This document shows positions 1 to 11,715 of a stretch of 64,000 bases of DNA, piece by piece. Both the position numbers and the translations under genes were made by a program. Source of the DNA: Pelomonas caseinilytica (GTDB lineage: Bacteria > Pseudomonadota > Gammaproteobacteria > Burkholderiales > Burkholderiaceae_C). The stretch is from assembly GCF_021353235.1 (NCBI RefSeq), contig NZ_JAJTWT010000002.1, forward strand, positions 558,001 through 622,000, written 5' to 3'. The notes beneath the pieces are model-generated. The model saw nothing but the letters and a program-made list of their open reading frames with translations, was not told where the DNA came from and did no database searches. The first letter of the stretch is position 1. The number at the start of each line of letters is the position of its first letter.

Positions 1-96
1 GCGATGTTCACGCTGGGCTGGGGACGCCGCCTGCTCGAGGAGATCGAAAGGCGCGTCGGGCCGACGCACCTGCGCGACCTGGCCCATCCGGTCTGA
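1..96 (+). CDS. C-terminal end of an unidentified protein (partial)
   Basis: An open frame enters from the left edge and stops with TGA at 94-96. The last 31 residues include a Gly-Trp-Gly-Arg-Arg stretch followed by a charged helix-like segment ending in His-Pro-Val. The next gene starts 12 bases later on the same strand, so the two may be co-transcribed. Too little is visible to name a family. Confidence 0.55.
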   Translation, partial: AMFTLGWGRRLLEEIERRVGPTHLRDLAHPV

Positions 97-108
97 AGCC
101 CTGAAGCG

Positions 109-1122
109 ATGACCGGCGTCTTGGTCATGGGCGCCGGCTCCGTCGGCTGCTTCGCCGGCGGCCTGACGCAACTGGCCGGTGTGCCAGTGCACTTCGTCGG
201 GCGCCCGCGCGTGCTGGCGGCGCTGCGCAAGCACGGCCTGCGCCTGACCGACCAGGACGGCCTGGACCGCCACATCCCCGCGCTGCAGCTGCGCCTGCAT
301 GAAGAGCCACCCGCCGGACTCAAGCCAGACCTGGTGCTGCTGTGCGTGAAGTCCGGCGCGACGGCGGCAGCGGCGACGGCGCTCGGCCTGACGCTGCCTC
401 CTGGCACGCCGGTCGTCAGCCTGCAGAACGGCATCGGCAATGCCGACCTCGCCCGCGCCACCGCCCCGGCGCTGCGCTGGCACGCAGGCATGGTGCCCTT
501 CAACATCGCCGAACTCGCGCCCGGCCACTACCACCGCGGCACGGGCGGCGCGCTGGCCGCCGAGGGCGAGGCCCAGGATGCCGCGCTGTCCGCCTGGCAG
601 ACGGCGCTGTCGCGCGTGGGCATGCGGCTGGACCTGCATGCCGACCTCGCCCCCGTCCAGTGGGGCAAGCTGCTGCTCAACCTGAACAACCCGGTGAACG
701 CCCTCAGCGGCCGGCCGCTACGCGACGAACTGCTGCAGCGCGGCTACCGGCGCGCCCTGGCCGCCCTCCAGGAAGAGGCACTGGATCTGCTGGAGGGCGC
801 CGGCCGCCCGGTCGCCCAGCTCACGCCGCTGCCACCCCGGCGGCTGTTGACGGTGCTGCGCCTGCCCACGCCGCTGTTCCGCCTCGTGGCGGCTCGCATG
901 CTGCGCATCGATGCCAAGGCGCGCTCCAGCATGGCCGACGACCTCGCCCAGGGCCGCACGACCGAGATCGACGCCCTGTGCGGCGAGATCGTCCGCCTGG
1001 CCCAAGGCCTGCGGCGCAGAGCACCGCTGAACGCGCGCATGCAGGGCCTGGTGGAGGCCTGGCCCCGGCGCCGCCGGCCCTATTCGCCCGCCGAGCTGCT
1101 CCAGGCCCTGGGCCTGTCCTGA
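109..1122 (+). CDS. panE: 2-dehydropantoate 2-reductase (ketopantoate reductase family)
   Basis: This 337-residue protein looks like the PanE/ApbA family, which reduces ketopantoate to pantoate with NADPH in cytoplasmic pantothenate/CoA synthesis. The N-terminus has the dinucleotide-binding glycine motif GAGSVG (about residues 8-13). A conserved-type SLQNGIGN segment lies near residues 104-111, and WGKLLLNLNNPVNAL near 185 matches the family's Lys and Asn active-site region. Length is slightly above the usual 300-310. It follows the partial upstream gene by 12 bases and precedes TerC by 123. Family is clear; PanE paralogues acting on other 2-oxo acids exist, so the exact substrate is inferred. 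Confidence 0.8.
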   Translation: MTGVLVMGAGSVGCFAGGLTQLAGVPVHFVGRPRVLAALRKHGLRLTDQDGLDRHIPALQLRLHEEPPAGLKPDLVLLCVKSGATAAAATALGLTLPPGTPVVSLQNGIGNADLARATAPALRWHAGMVPFNIAELAPGHYHRGTGGALAAEGEAQDAALSAWQTALSRVGMRLDLHADLAPVQWGKLLLNLNNPVNALSGRPLRDELLQRGYRRALAALQEEALDLLEGAGRPVAQLTPLPPRRLLTVLRLPTPLFRLVAARMLRIDAKARSSMADDLAQGRTTEIDALCGEIVRLAQGLRRRAPLNARMQGLVEAWPRRRRPYSPAELLQALGLS

Positions 1123-1245
1123 ATCGAGCCGCACGAGCGGCGGCGACACCCCCTGAAAAACCGAAGCGACGCTCAGCCTGGGCCTGGGCAAGGCCGGCCC
1201 CGCGCTGGAGACAATTTCCGGCTCAATCCACGGACCGGCCCCGCC

Positions 1246-2004
<759 letters not shown>

Positions 2005-2017
2005 GGCGCGGCCGGCC

Positions 2018-2704
2018 CTAACGGGCCAGCCAGAAGAACACCGCCGTCATGCGCCGCTCGGCGGGCGCTTCGCCGAAGTAGCCGGAGGCGCTGTGGATCC
2101 GGTCGGCGCGGTAGAGCAGCAGGCGGTTGAAGCGCGCGTCGACTGCCGCCTCCTCGACGAAGAGGTCGGGCGGCACAAAGCGCGTGCCCAGGGCCTCCAC
2201 GAGGTTGGCGAAGCGCGAGGGCACACAGTTGCCGCCGAGCCGGCCGTCGGGGTGGCGCACCCGGAAGAAGGACGTGCCGGCGTGGGGCGGCGTGTCGGGC
2301 GACAGGTAGAGCACGGCGGCGTAGCTGCACAGGGCGCGTGAATCAGTGTGCGGCTTCACCGCGCCTTCGTCGACACCGACGAGCTGCACGCAGTTGTGGT
2401 TGATGCGGTCCCCGGCGCCGACCTGTGGCGCGTACACCTTGCGGCAGCCGGTCTGCGCCAGCATCCAGCGCTCCAGCGGCGCCAGTTCCTCAGGCGTCAG
2501 GCCGGGCTGGATGCGCATGCCGGGCCAGCTTTCGGGGCGGTGGGGCGCCCCCAGCACCCAGTCCTGCCGCGCGAGCGCACGCTGCCTCACCGCCATGGGG
2601 TCGGGCAGCGCGTCGTCGAGCACCCAATAGTCGCGGCCCGGCTGGAGCGGGCGATGGACGAGGCGGTTCAGCTGGGGCTGAGGGGCGGCTGGCGGCGGCT
2701 TCAT
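2018..2704 (-). CDS. DUF6445-like putative 2OG-Fe(II) oxygenase
   Basis: A 228-residue soluble protein resembling the DUF6445 group of 2-oxoglutarate/Fe(II) oxygenase-fold proteins. A His-x-Asp pair (HTDS, about residue 118), a distal His (RIHSASGYFG, about 200) and a following Arg (ERRMT, about 213) are in the order expected for the iron facial triad and the cosubstrate-binding Arg. Members often occur near secondary-metabolite or tryptophan-modifying genes, but nothing like that is adjacent here. It converges with TerC (13-base gap) and is followed on the same strand by nothing obviously related. Substrate unknown. Confidence 0.55.
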   Translation of the reverse strand: MKPPPAAPQPQLNRLVHRPLQPGRDYWVLDDALPDPMAVRQRALARQDWVLGAPHRPESWPGMRIQPGLTPEELAPLERWMLAQTGCRKVYAPQVGAGDRINHNCVQLVGVDEGAVKPHTDSRALCSYAAVLYLSPDTPPHAGTSFFRVRHPDGRLGGNCVPSRFANLVEALGTRFVPPDLFVEEAAVDARFNRLLLYRADRIHSASGYFGEAPAERRMTAVFFWLAR

Positions 2705-2747
2705 GGGGCAGCGAGTCTAGACCGCCCCGACGCGATGCCGGCCGCGG

Positions 2748-4871
2748 CTAGGCCCTGACAGGCCCGTCGACCGCATCATCGGTGGCGGCCTCGACGCCGA
2801 GGGAGTGTCTGCCCGTCAGCGCCTGCGGCAGGGTTTCGCCCTCGCCCGCCTCGAAACGGTGGAAGACGGTCTGGTCGCGGCCGGCGCGCTTGGCTTCGTA
2901 CAGGGCCGCGTCCGCCGCGGCGTACATGGCCTCGGGCGTCAGCGCCGAGGTCGGCGCGGCCCACCAGGCCAGGCCGAAGCTCGCCGTCACATGGCCGAAG
3001 GGGCTCCGGGCATGAGGCAGTGCCAACCCGCGCAGCGTGGCGCCGAGTTCGGCGACGAAATGCTGGGCCGACTCGGCCGACGCGGCCGAGAAGATGACGC
3101 CGAACTCCTCGCCGCCGACGCGGAAGAGTGCGTCGGTGGACCGCTTGAGGTTGTCCTTGAGGGCCTGCGCCACGGTCTTGAGGATGGCGTCGCCGGACTG
3201 ATGCCCGTAATGGTCGTTGTAGGGCTTGAAGTAGTCGACGTCGAGCATGCACAGGCCCACGGCGTGACCACGGTGGGCGCCGGCCAGCGCCGCCAGGCAG
3301 ACGTCGTTGAAGTGCCGGCGGTTGAAGGCGCCGGTGAGGGGGTCGAGGATGGCGAGGTCGCGCAGTTGCCGGTTGGCAGCCTCGAGCGCCCGGGCGTCTT
3401 CCTGCAGGCACTCCTCCTCGGCCTTGCGGCAGGAGACGTCCATGTGGGTGCCCGCCAGGCGCAGCGGCCGGCCGCGGGCGTCGCGCTTGACGATGCTGCC
3501 CACGCTCTGCACCCAGACCCAGCGGCCGTCGGCATGGCGCATGCGGAACTCCACCGCATAGCGCTCCTCCTGGCCCGCCAGATGGCGCTTCATGGCGTCG
3601 TTGGCCGCGATGAGGTCGCCGGCATGGCACAGCCGCTCCCAGGTCGTCCCGGTGATGGGCTCGAGTTCGGAGCGGCTGCGGCCCAGCATCTCGGCCCAGC
3701 GCTCGTTGACCTCGAGGCGACCGCTCTCGACATGCCAGTCCCAGGTGCCGGCGGCCGTGCCGTCGAGCACATTGCTGAGGTACTGGCGGTCCTCGGCCAG
3801 CACGGCCTCGGTGCGTTCGAGCCGGCGGCGGATGACGAGGCTGCGGGCCACCGCGACCCCCATCAACAGCGAAGCCAGGCTCCCGAGGGCCAGGGCGAGC
3901 AAGGGCAATTGGTCCCGCGCACCGCCGACGAAGGCAGGCCTGGGGCGCAGCACCAGCTGCCATGGCCGGCCGCCGACATCGACGCTGAGCACGGCGTCGC
4001 CCTCCTCGCCAGGCGCGGGTTCGGCGCCCGCGGCACCGAAGATGAGGCGGTGCTGCTCGTCCTGGTCGTAGACGAAGAGATCGAGGTCGTTGGCATCGGC
4101 GCGGCGCATGGCCTCGCGCATGAGGGCAGGCATCTCGATGACGCCGGCCAGGAAGCCCAGCAGTTCGCGACGCCGCGCCTCGACGGTGTCGGGCCGGGCG
4201 GCGCGGTAGACGGGGGCGGAGACGGCGAAGCCGAGCACGACCGGGCCGGGCTGGCCGCGGCGGATGAGGCTGAAGGTCTCTGAAGCCACCGGCGAGCCGG
4301 AGTCGCGAGCCAGCAGCTTGGAGCGCATGCGGCGCGGGTCGAAAGCCATGTCCACGCCCAGGGCCGCCCCCGCCTCGGGCCAGGAGTACAGCACCGGCAG
4401 ATGCAGGTCGCGCGGGCGCGCCGCAATGAAGTCGTCACCGGCGGCCCCGCCCTCGGCCGCGGCCGGCTCGACGATGCGATAGCCCCGCTGCTCGGCGGCG
4501 GCGCGGCGCTCGAAGGCGGAGAGGTCCGCGTCGCTCACGACGGGCTGCCACTCCAGCAGGGTCAGGGCCGAGCCGCCGCTCAACAGGCCTCGGCCATAAC
4601 GCCTGAACTGATCGAGCGAGGGCTGGCCCTGGACGGACAGCAACTGGCCGCTCACCTCAAGGGCCTCGATGGCCCGCACCAGCTGCAGGTCGAAGGCGGC
4701 GACGACGCTCTGGCCGATCGCATTCAGCACCTCGCGCTGTTGGGCCGCGGCCTTCTGCGTCAGCGAGCGAAAGGCGCCGATGCTGGCGAGCAGCCCCGCC
4801 AACACCACCACGGCGACGAGGGCGGCATCCAGGGCGAGGGGTAGCAGGCGGGACTGCGAGCCCTGCTTCAC
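2748..4871 (-). CDS. Membrane diguanylate cyclase with CHASE, PAS and GGDEF domains
   Basis: A 707-residue sensor predicted to make cyclic di-GMP. Order: N-terminal membrane helix (about 12-32), extracytoplasmic CHASE-type sensor (about 75-310), second helix (about 322-345), PAS/PAC (about 365-480), short coiled linker and GGDEF (about 495-670). The catalytic signature is RVGGEEF. An RxxD inhibitory site (RSTD) precedes it by five residues, so product feedback is likely. The chosen start is GTG at 4871, with a GGAGG about seven bases upstream. No EAL domain is present. The signal sensed is unknown. Confidence 0.88.
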   Translation of the reverse strand: MKQGSQSRLLPLALDAALVAVVVLAGLLASIGAFRSLTQKAAAQQREVLNAIGQSVVAAFDLQLVRAIEALEVSGQLLSVQGQPSLDQFRRYGRGLLSGGSALTLLEWQPVVSDADLSAFERRAAAEQRGYRIVEPAAAEGGAAGDDFIAARPRDLHLPVLYSWPEAGAALGVDMAFDPRRMRSKLLARDSGSPVASETFSLIRRGQPGPVVLGFAVSAPVYRAARPDTVEARRRELLGFLAGVIEMPALMREAMRRADANDLDLFVYDQDEQHRLIFGAAGAEPAPGEEGDAVLSVDVGGRPWQLVLRPRPAFVGGARDQLPLLALALGSLASLLMGVAVARSLVIRRRLERTEAVLAEDRQYLSNVLDGTAAGTWDWHVESGRLEVNERWAEMLGRSRSELEPITGTTWERLCHAGDLIAANDAMKRHLAGQEERYAVEFRMRHADGRWVWVQSVGSIVKRDARGRPLRLAGTHMDVSCRKAEEECLQEDARALEAANRQLRDLAILDPLTGAFNRRHFNDVCLAALAGAHRGHAVGLCMLDVDYFKPYNDHYGHQSGDAILKTVAQALKDNLKRSTDALFRVGGEEFGVIFSAASAESAQHFVAELGATLRGLALPHARSPFGHVTASFGLAWWAAPTSALTPEAMYAAADAALYEAKRAGRDQTVFHRFEAGEGETLPQALTGRHSLGVEAATDDAVDGPVRA

Positions 4872-5085
4872 CGCTGGCCTCCGAGCGGCGTCAGCGCACT
4901 TTCGGCATTAGGGTCAAAGCGAAACCGCTCGCCGGCGAGCCGCTTCCCCGCGGGCGCGCTGCACCGGCGTCGCCAAGGATTGCTACCCGTCGCCACCATG
5001 GCGCCCATCATAAATTGATAAAAACGGTAGATGATTTGACAGGCCCTGCACGGGCGTCAATCCGTCACGGCAATGCGCGCGGACT

Positions 5086-5613
5086 TCAGCCCGCGGCCTC
5101 CGGCGACAGCAGGAAGGGACGCAATTGCCCGGTCGCGTCGACGCTGGCCTGCACGGCCACGGCGAAGGCCAGCAGGCGCGGCGCGTAGCTGCCATCGTCG
5201 ACCTCGCGCATGGTGAAGGTCGTGCTCATCAGCGGCGCCAGGTCCAGCAGCGTGCCGATTTCCGCCGGAGCGTTCTGTCCGCCCTTGCCGCCCATCACGG
5301 AGATGACGGCCACGCGGCGCAGCCGGCCGCGAAAGCTGGCGACGAAGCTGCGCATGGGGCTGGCCATCTGCTGCAGCCAGATCGGTGCGACCAGCACCAC
5401 CAGGTCGAAGTCGGCGGGATCGGGCCCGTCGTAGACGATGGCCGGGCGCAGCCTGAAGAACGATTCGATCGCGCAGCGCCATGTCACGAAGCGACGCCGC
5501 GGCCGCCTCTCCACCACCTGGGCAGACGCCCAGTCCCGCGACCTGCATAACAGCTCGGTCAAGCGTGCCCCCGTACCGGTGAAGGAGTAGGTCACGACGA
5601 GGATCTTGCTCAT
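5086..5613 (-). CDS. Flavodoxin-like NAD(P)H/FMN family protein
   Basis: A 175-residue protein starting MSKILVVTYSFTGTGARL, the typical flavodoxin opening with the phosphate-binding loop (about residues 8-14) after the first beta strand. The motif LVVLVAPIWLQQMASPMRSF (about 70-89) corresponds to the second FMN loop. A longer upstream frame exists, but it runs into the tRNA gene, so the ATG at 5613 is preferred. It is probably a small cytoplasmic electron carrier or FMN-binding reductase; the partner cannot be told. The tRNA-Ser lies 156 bases upstream on the same strand. Confidence 0.65.
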   Translation of the reverse strand: MSKILVVTYSFTGTGARLTELLCRSRDWASAQVVERRPRRRFVTWRCAIESFFRLRPAIVYDGPDPADFDLVVLVAPIWLQQMASPMRSFVASFRGRLRRVAVISVMGGKGGQNAPAEIGTLLDLAPLMSTTFTMREVDDGSYAPRLLAFAVAVQASVDATGQLRPFLLSPEAAG

Positions 5614-5769
5614 GCGCCGAAGGTTAGGACTTCGGTCCGGCAAGGTCTTGATGCAGCTCAATCCCGAGGACACGGAAAGCCGGCAGCAAGGCGGGCGCGG
5701 CGCGTCGCGGGTTGCGACGGGGCATGAAAAACGGGCCTCTCGGGCCCGTGTTTCTGTTTCGGTAGTGCT

Positions 5770-5862
5770 TGGCGGAGTCGGAGGGATTCGAACCCTCGAT
5801 GCAGGTTTTGCCCACATACTCCCTTAGCAGGGGAGCACCTTCGGCCACTCGGTCACGACTCC
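5770..5862 (-). tRNA. tRNA-Ser (anticodon GCT)
   Basis: Read on the minus strand this folds as a class II tRNA. The acceptor arms GGAGTCG (5862-5856) and CGACTCC pair, with a G discriminator and encoded CCA (5772-5770). The anticodon loop CTGCTAA sits between CTCCC and GGGAG. There is a long variable arm, and the T-arm loop is GTTCGAATC. The GCT anticodon reads AGC/AGU serine codons. It lies between lysC and the flavodoxin-like gene. Confidence 0.95.
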
Positions 5863-5909
5863 AGCACAGCCGCGCATTCTATACCAAGGCGCGCGGCCTC
5901 AGATCGAAA

Positions 5910-7187
5910 TCACGCCGCGGGCGCCACTTCCTGGTCGAGGTCGAAGGCCTTGTGCAGGGCGCGGACGGCCAGCTCCATGTACTTCTCGTCGATGACGACG
6001 CTGGTCTTGATCTCGCTGGTGGAGATCATCTGGATGTTGATGCCCTCTTCGCTCAGCGCCCGGAACATCTTGCTGGCCACGCCCACATGCGAGCGCATGC
6101 CGATGCCAACGATGGAGACCTTGCAGATCTTGGGGTCGCCGACGACCCGGGCGGCGTTGGTGGCCGGGCCGACGGTGTTCTGCAGCAGGTCCATCGTGCG
6201 CGCATAGTCGTTGCGGTGCACGGTGAAGGAGAAGTCGGTCTTGCCGTCCTGCGAGACGTTCTGGATGATGACGTCGATGTCGATGTTGGCCTCGGCGACG
6301 GGGCCGAGGATCTGGAAGGCGATGCCGGGCTTGTCGGGCACGCCGAGCAGCGTCACCTTGGCCTCGTCGCGGTTGAAGGCAATGCCCGAAACGACGGCTT
6401 GTTCCATTTTTTCGTCCTCTTCAAAACTGATCAGGGTGCCGGACTTGGCCTCTTCGTTGATGTCGATGTCCCAGGGCGTGAAGCTGGACAGCACGCGCAG
6501 CGGCACGCGGTACTTGCCGGCGAACTCCACCGAGCGGATCTGCAGGATCTTGGAGCCGAGGGACGCCATCTCCAGCATCTCTTCGAAGCTGATGGTGTGC
6601 AGGCGGCGGGCTTCCGGGACGATGCGCGGGTCGGTGGTGTAGACGCCGTCCACGTCGGTGTAGATCAGGCACTCGTCGGCCTTCATCGCGGCGGCGATGG
6701 CCACGGCCGAGGTGTCGGAGCCGCCACGGCCGAGGGTGGTGATGTTGTTGTCGGCATCGATGCCCTGGAAGCCGGCGATGACGACGACCTTGCCCTCGGC
6801 GAGGTCGGCGCGCACGCGCTTGTCGTCGATGCTCTCGATGCGGGCCTTGGTGTAGGACGAGTCGGTGGCCACGGGCACCTGCCAGCCGGTGTAGCTGACC
6901 GAAGGCACGCCTTCGGCCTGCAGCGCGATGGCCAGCAGGCCGACCGACACCTGCTCGCCGGTGGCGGCGATCATGTCCAGCTCGCGCATGACCTCGGGCG
7001 TGGTGCTGGCCGGCGAGAGTTCCTTGGCCAGGCCCAGCAGCCGGTTGGTCTCGCCACTCATCGCCGAGGGCACGACCACCATCTGGTGGCCGGCGCGCAC
7101 CCATTTGGCGACGCGCTTGGCGACGTTGCGGATGCGATCGGTGGACCCCATCGAGGTGCCGCCGTACTTGTGGACGATCAGGGCCAT
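5910..7187 (-). CDS. lysC: Aspartate kinase
   Basis: This 425-residue enzyme phosphorylates aspartate, the first step to lysine, methionine, threonine and diaminopimelate. It begins MALIVHKYGGTSMGS, the conserved kinase signature KYGGTSMG. The kinase domain covers about 1-245, with TLGRGGSDTSAVA near 150. Two ACT domains follow (about 265-340 and 345-415), the lysine/threonine feedback region. Length is typical of monofunctional LysC. The ATG at 7187 is preferred over one 42 bases upstream because it abuts the family's N-terminus. tilS ends 60 bases upstream on the same strand. Confidence 0.95.
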   Translation of the reverse strand: MALIVHKYGGTSMGSTDRIRNVAKRVAKWVRAGHQMVVVPSAMSGETNRLLGLAKELSPASTTPEVMRELDMIAATGEQVSVGLLAIALQAEGVPSVSYTGWQVPVATDSSYTKARIESIDDKRVRADLAEGKVVVIAGFQGIDADNNITTLGRGGSDTSAVAIAAAMKADECLIYTDVDGVYTTDPRIVPEARRLHTISFEEMLEMASLGSKILQIRSVEFAGKYRVPLRVLSSFTPWDIDINEEAKSGTLISFEEDEKMEQAVVSGIAFNRDEAKVTLLGVPDKPGIAFQILGPVAEANIDIDVIIQNVSQDGKTDFSFTVHRNDYARTMDLLQNTVGPATNAARVVGDPKICKVSIVGIGMRSHVGVASKMFRALSEEGINIQMISTSEIKTSVVIDEKYMELAVRALHKAFDLDQEVAPAA

Positions 7188-8523
7188 GTGTTTGAGCGAA
7201 GGCTGAAGAGGGAGCCGCCGGGACGGCATGCTCGCAAACCCGCGATTTTATGCGGGACCTCCGCCCTCGCCTTCGCTCTGCGGCAAGGCTGAGTCGTCAA
7301 GCCAGCGCACGGACAGCTGCGGCTCATCTTGCCGGGCGAAGGCGCGCGCATCCATGCCCAGCCCGGCCACGGCAAGGAGCCGGCCGTCCACGTCGAAAAG
7401 CAGCGGGCCGGCACGGCGCCAGGGCGGCAGGCCGGCCGCCTGGCAGGCCTTCTTCAGGCTTCGCGGCACCGAGCCGGGCGCCCACTGGAACTGTTCGCCA
7501 CCGGCTCGGCCCTGCTGGGTCAGCTGGGCGAGCCGCTCGGCAGCGATGCCCGGCGCCCCCGGTTCGACGACCCAGGCGCCTTGCCAGTCCGGTTGGCGGT
7601 GCAGGCCCGGCACGCTGAGGTCGACGGGGCGCGCCGCCGGCGTGGCCACGACCTCGGCGGACCAATGCAGGCCGTCGCGATAGGCATGGCACATGCCGCC
7701 CGGGGCGGGCCAGGAAGCAGTCGCGCCCGCATGCCATTCGCTGAGCAGACGCTCGATCAGACTGGCAGGCGGCGTCGTATGCGTGGACAGCCAGGCGCGC
7801 AGCGCGTTGCTGGCCCGCGCGGGAGATAGCCGCGACAGGGCGGCGAGGTCCAGGCGTTCGGGGCTCGCCAGCACCGCGAGGTCGACCTGGGCGATTTCGG
7901 CAGCCAGCTCGTGGGCCTCGCGGGCCCAGCGGGCCGCTTGTGCGAGACCCGTCTCGCCACCCGGAAAGGCCGGCCAGAAGGTCTGGCGCAGGCGGTTGCG
8001 GGCGAAGCGGGGGTCGGCATTGCTCGGATCCTCGATCCAGCGCAGGCCCTGCTGCTCGGCATAGGCCTGGATAGCCTCGCGTGGCCTGTCCAGCCAGGGT
8101 CGGGCCCAGCAGACGCCATCTCGCCATTGCTGCCGGGGCATGCCGGCCAGGCCCGCCGGACCGGCACCGCGCAGCGCCTGCAGGAGGAAGGTCTCGGCCT
8201 GGTCGCGGCGGTGGTGGGCCAATAGCAGCAGGTCGGCGCCGGCGGCGACGGTCATGTCGTGCAGGGCGCGATGCCGGCCGGCGCGGGCCCAAGCCTCGAC
8301 GCTGTCGCCGCGCTGCGGGGCTCCGCTCAGGCGCGTGCAGGCGAAGCCGGCGCCGAGCGAGGCCGCGACCTGCTCGCAATGCGCGGCCCAGTCGTCGGCT
8401 TGCGGTTGCAGGCCGTGGTGGACATGCAGGGCAACCACGCGTTGGCGACCGGCTGCCGCGCGGACCGCGGCGTGCAGCAGGGCCGTGGAATCGAGGCCGC
8501 CACTGAAGGCGACCGTGACGACA

Positions 8524-9495
<972 letters not shown>

Positions 9496-9551
9496 CAGTC
9501 GTCCTGACTCAAACAAACCAACCGCACCGCGCAGAGCCGGCAGGGGGTGGG

Positions 9552-10208
9552 CTAATAGTCCACCGGTAGGGGATCCAGGCTCCGCCAAATGTACCAAACC
9601 GCTACCGATCGGTAGGGGGCCCAGGCGTCGCCGACTTCGCGGGCCTCGGCGCGGGACACGGGCTCGCCGGAGAAGTAGTTCTGGCTGATGCCCTTGAGCA
9701 GGCCGACGTCGTCCAGCGGCATGACGTTGGGGCGCATCAGGTGGAAGATGAGGAACATCTCGGCCGTCCAGCGGCCGATGCCGCGGATGGCGACCAGTTC
9801 CTCGATGATGGCCTCGTCGTCCATCTGCGCCCATTGGCGCACGTGGACGCGGCCGGCGTCGAAATGCTCGGCCAGGTCGCGCAGGTACTCGACCTTGCGG
9901 GCCGACAGCCCGGCGGCACGCTGGGCCTCGACGCTCAGGCCCAGCACGCTGGCAGGCAGGAACTTCGGCATCAGGTCGACCCAGCGATGCCAGACCGACT
10001 GCGCCGCCTTGACCGAGATCTGCTGTCCGACGATGGATCGGGCCAGCGTGGCGAAGGCATCGCCGCGGCTTTGCAGCCGGGCTTCGCCGAACTGGGGGAT
10101 GAGTTTCTTCATCACCCGATCGCGCCGGGCGAGGTGCTTGCACGCCTCGTCCCAGTAGGGCGGCACGACCACCTCGGGGGCGGCCTCGACGGGAGGCTTG
10201 GACGCCAT
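9552..10208 (-). CDS. DNA-3-methyladenine glycosylase 2 family (HhH-GPD)
   Basis: A 218-residue base-excision repair glycosylase of the HhH-GPD superfamily, AlkA/Mag type, expected to remove alkylated purines. The segment [16 protein letters not shown] (about 62-77) and the helix-hairpin-helix with catalytic aspartate ([20 protein letters not shown] then PLDDVG, about 140-170) are visible. There is no C-terminal iron-sulfur cluster Cys set, which separates it from Nth/MutY. Its ATG shares one base with the cysS stop (TGATG), so the two are [15 protein letters not shown] coupled. Confidence 0.88.
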   Translation of the reverse strand: MASKPPVEAAPEVVVPPYWDEACKHLARRDRVMKKLIPQFGEARLQSRGDAFATLARSIVGQQISVKAAQSVWHRWVDLMPKFLPASVLGLSVEAQRAAGLSARKVEYLRDLAEHFDAGRVHVRQWAQMDDEAIIEELVAIRGIGRWTAEMFLIFHLMRPNVMPLDDVGLLKGISQNYFSGEPVSRAEAREVGDAWAPYRSVAVWYIWRSLDPLPVDY

Positions 10209-11578
10209 CAGCTCTTGACCCAGGTCGTACCGCCCGCGCCGTCCTTCAGCGTGATGCCCTTGGCCGCCAGTTCGGCGCGGATGGCGTCGGCACCGGCGAA
10301 GTCCCGGGCCGCCTTGGCCGCCGCACGGGCCGCGATGCGCTCCTCGATCCAGGCGGCATCGTCGCCGGAACCGCCTTGCAGGAAGGCGCGCGGCGCCTGC
10401 TGCAGCACGCCGAGCACGCCGGCCAGCGCCTTGAGCAGGCCAGCCCGCTGCGGCGACCGGTCGCGGTTGACTTCGTTGGCCAGGTCGAACAGCACGGCGA
10501 TGGCGCCGGGGGTGCCGAAGTCTTCGTCCATGGCAGCCTTGAAGGCGGCGGCGCTGGGCTCGTTCCAGTCGACGGCGACGTCGGCCGGCGGCACGGCGTC
10601 GAGGGCGGTGTACAGCCGCGTCAGCGCGGTGCGGGCGTCCTCGAGGTGGGCGTCGCTGAAGTTGAAGGGGCGGCGGTAATGGGTGCGCAGCATGAAGAAG
10701 CGCAGCGTCTCGCCGTCGAACTTGCGCAGCACGTCGCGGATGGTGAAGAAGTTGCCCAGGCTCTTGGACATCTTCTCGCCATCGACGTTCAGGAAGCCGT
10801 TGTGCAGCCAGTAGCGCGCGAACGGATAGCCCGCGCCCTGGCTCTGGGCGATCTCGTTCTCGTGGTGCGGAAACTGCAGGTCGGTGCCGCCGCCGTGGAT
10901 GTCGAAGCTCTCGCCGAGCAGGGCGCAGCTCATCGCCGAGCACTCGATGTGCCAGCCCGGCCGGCCCTCGCCGAAGGGCGCGGCCCACTTGGCATCGGCC
11001 GGCTCCTCGGGCTTGGCGGCCTTCCAGAGCACGAAGTCCAGCGGGTCGAGCTTGCCGTCGTCCACGGCGACGCGCTCGCCGGCGCGCAGGTCGTCGAGGC
11101 TCTTGCCGCTGAGCTTGCCGTAGCCCTCGAACTTGCGCACCGCGTAGTTGACGTCGCCGCCCTCGGCCCGGTAAGCCAGGCCGCGCTCCTCCAGCCGGCC
11201 GATCAGCGATAGCATCTGGGGCACGTACTCGGTCGCGCGCGGCTCGTGGTCGGGGCGCAGCAGCCCGACGGCCGCGAAGTCCTCGTGCATCGCCGCCGTC
11301 ATCTCGTCGGTGAGCTGTCGGATGCTGATGCCGCGCTCCACGGCGCGCTTGATGATCTTGTCGTCGATGTCCGTGATGTTGCGGACATAGGTCACCTGAT
11401 AGCCGCTGGCGCGCAGCCAGCGGTAGATGACGTCAAACGCCATGTTCATGCGCAGATGCCCCATGTGGCACAGGTCGTAGACCGTGATGCCGCAGACGTA
11501 CATGCGCACCTGGCCCGGAACGATGGGCTGGAAGTCTTCGAGGGTGCGGCTGAGGGAGTTGTGGACGCGCAGGGACAT
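10208..11578 (-). CDS. cysS: Cysteinyl-tRNA synthetase
   Basis: A 456-residue class I synthetase charging tRNA-Cys. The zinc/Cys-selecting motif [10 protein letters not shown] lies near 26-35, the HIGH-type motif HMGHLRM follows, and the KMSKS loop [11 protein letters not shown] is near 270. Zinc-site Cys and His residues are present in WHIECSAMS and [11 protein letters not shown]. The C-terminal DALR-like region is complete. The ATG at 11578 fits the family better than one 21 bases upstream. A GC-rich hairpin with a weak T-rich tail lies in the leader (11627-11657). Confidence 0.95.
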   Translation of the reverse strand: MSLRVHNSLSRTLEDFQPIVPGQVRMYVCGITVYDLCHMGHLRMNMAFDVIYRWLRASGYQVTYVRNITDIDDKIIKRAVERGISIRQLTDEMTAAMHEDFAAVGLLRPDHEPRATEYVPQMLSLIGRLEERGLAYRAEGGDVNYAVRKFEGYGKLSGKSLDDLRAGERVAVDDGKLDPLDFVLWKAAKPEEPADAKWAAPFGEGRPGWHIECSAMSCALLGESFDIHGGGTDLQFPHHENEIAQSQGAGYPFARYWLHNGFLNVDGEKMSKSLGNFFTIRDVLRKFDGETLRFFMLRTHYRRPFNFSDAHLEDARTALTRLYTALDAVPPADVAVDWNEPSAAAFKAAMDEDFGTPGAIAVLFDLANEVNRDRSPQRAGLLKALAGVLGVLQQAPRAFLQGGSGDDAAWIEERIAARAAAKAARDFAGADAIRAELAAKGITLKDGAGGTTWVKS

Positions 11579-11625
11579 GTGAAACGGAAACAGGGGCAAC
11601 GGCCACCAGGCGCCCCGCCAACAAG

Positions 11626-11658
11626 AAGCCCCGCGCAGGGGCCGGCCAGGCGGGGCTC
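11626..11658 (-). promoter_or_regulatory. Hairpin in cysS leader, possible attenuator
   Basis: On the minus strand an 8-bp perfect stem AGCCCCGC / GCGGGGCT encloses a 15-base GC-rich loop and is followed by TTCTTGTT. It sits about 50 bases upstream of the cysS start and just downstream of an A+T-rich stretch containing TATACT and TATGAG -10-like hexamers. A premature terminator or attenuator is plausible; the T tract is imperfect, so confidence is low. Confidence 0.3.
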
Positions 11659-11715
11659 ATAGAATGAATTCAGTATAGCGGCCACCCCCGGCGCCGCCCC
11701 CCCGCCTCAACCCTC

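Noticed and set aside
1123-1245. Possible yybP-ykoY manganese riboswitch before TerC
   Set aside because: The 123-base gap is short and shows no recognisable conserved core of that riboswitch class.
5614-5817. N-terminal extension of the flavodoxin-like protein
   Set aside because: The longer frame would run into the tRNA-Ser gene, and the conserved flavodoxin start is at 5613.
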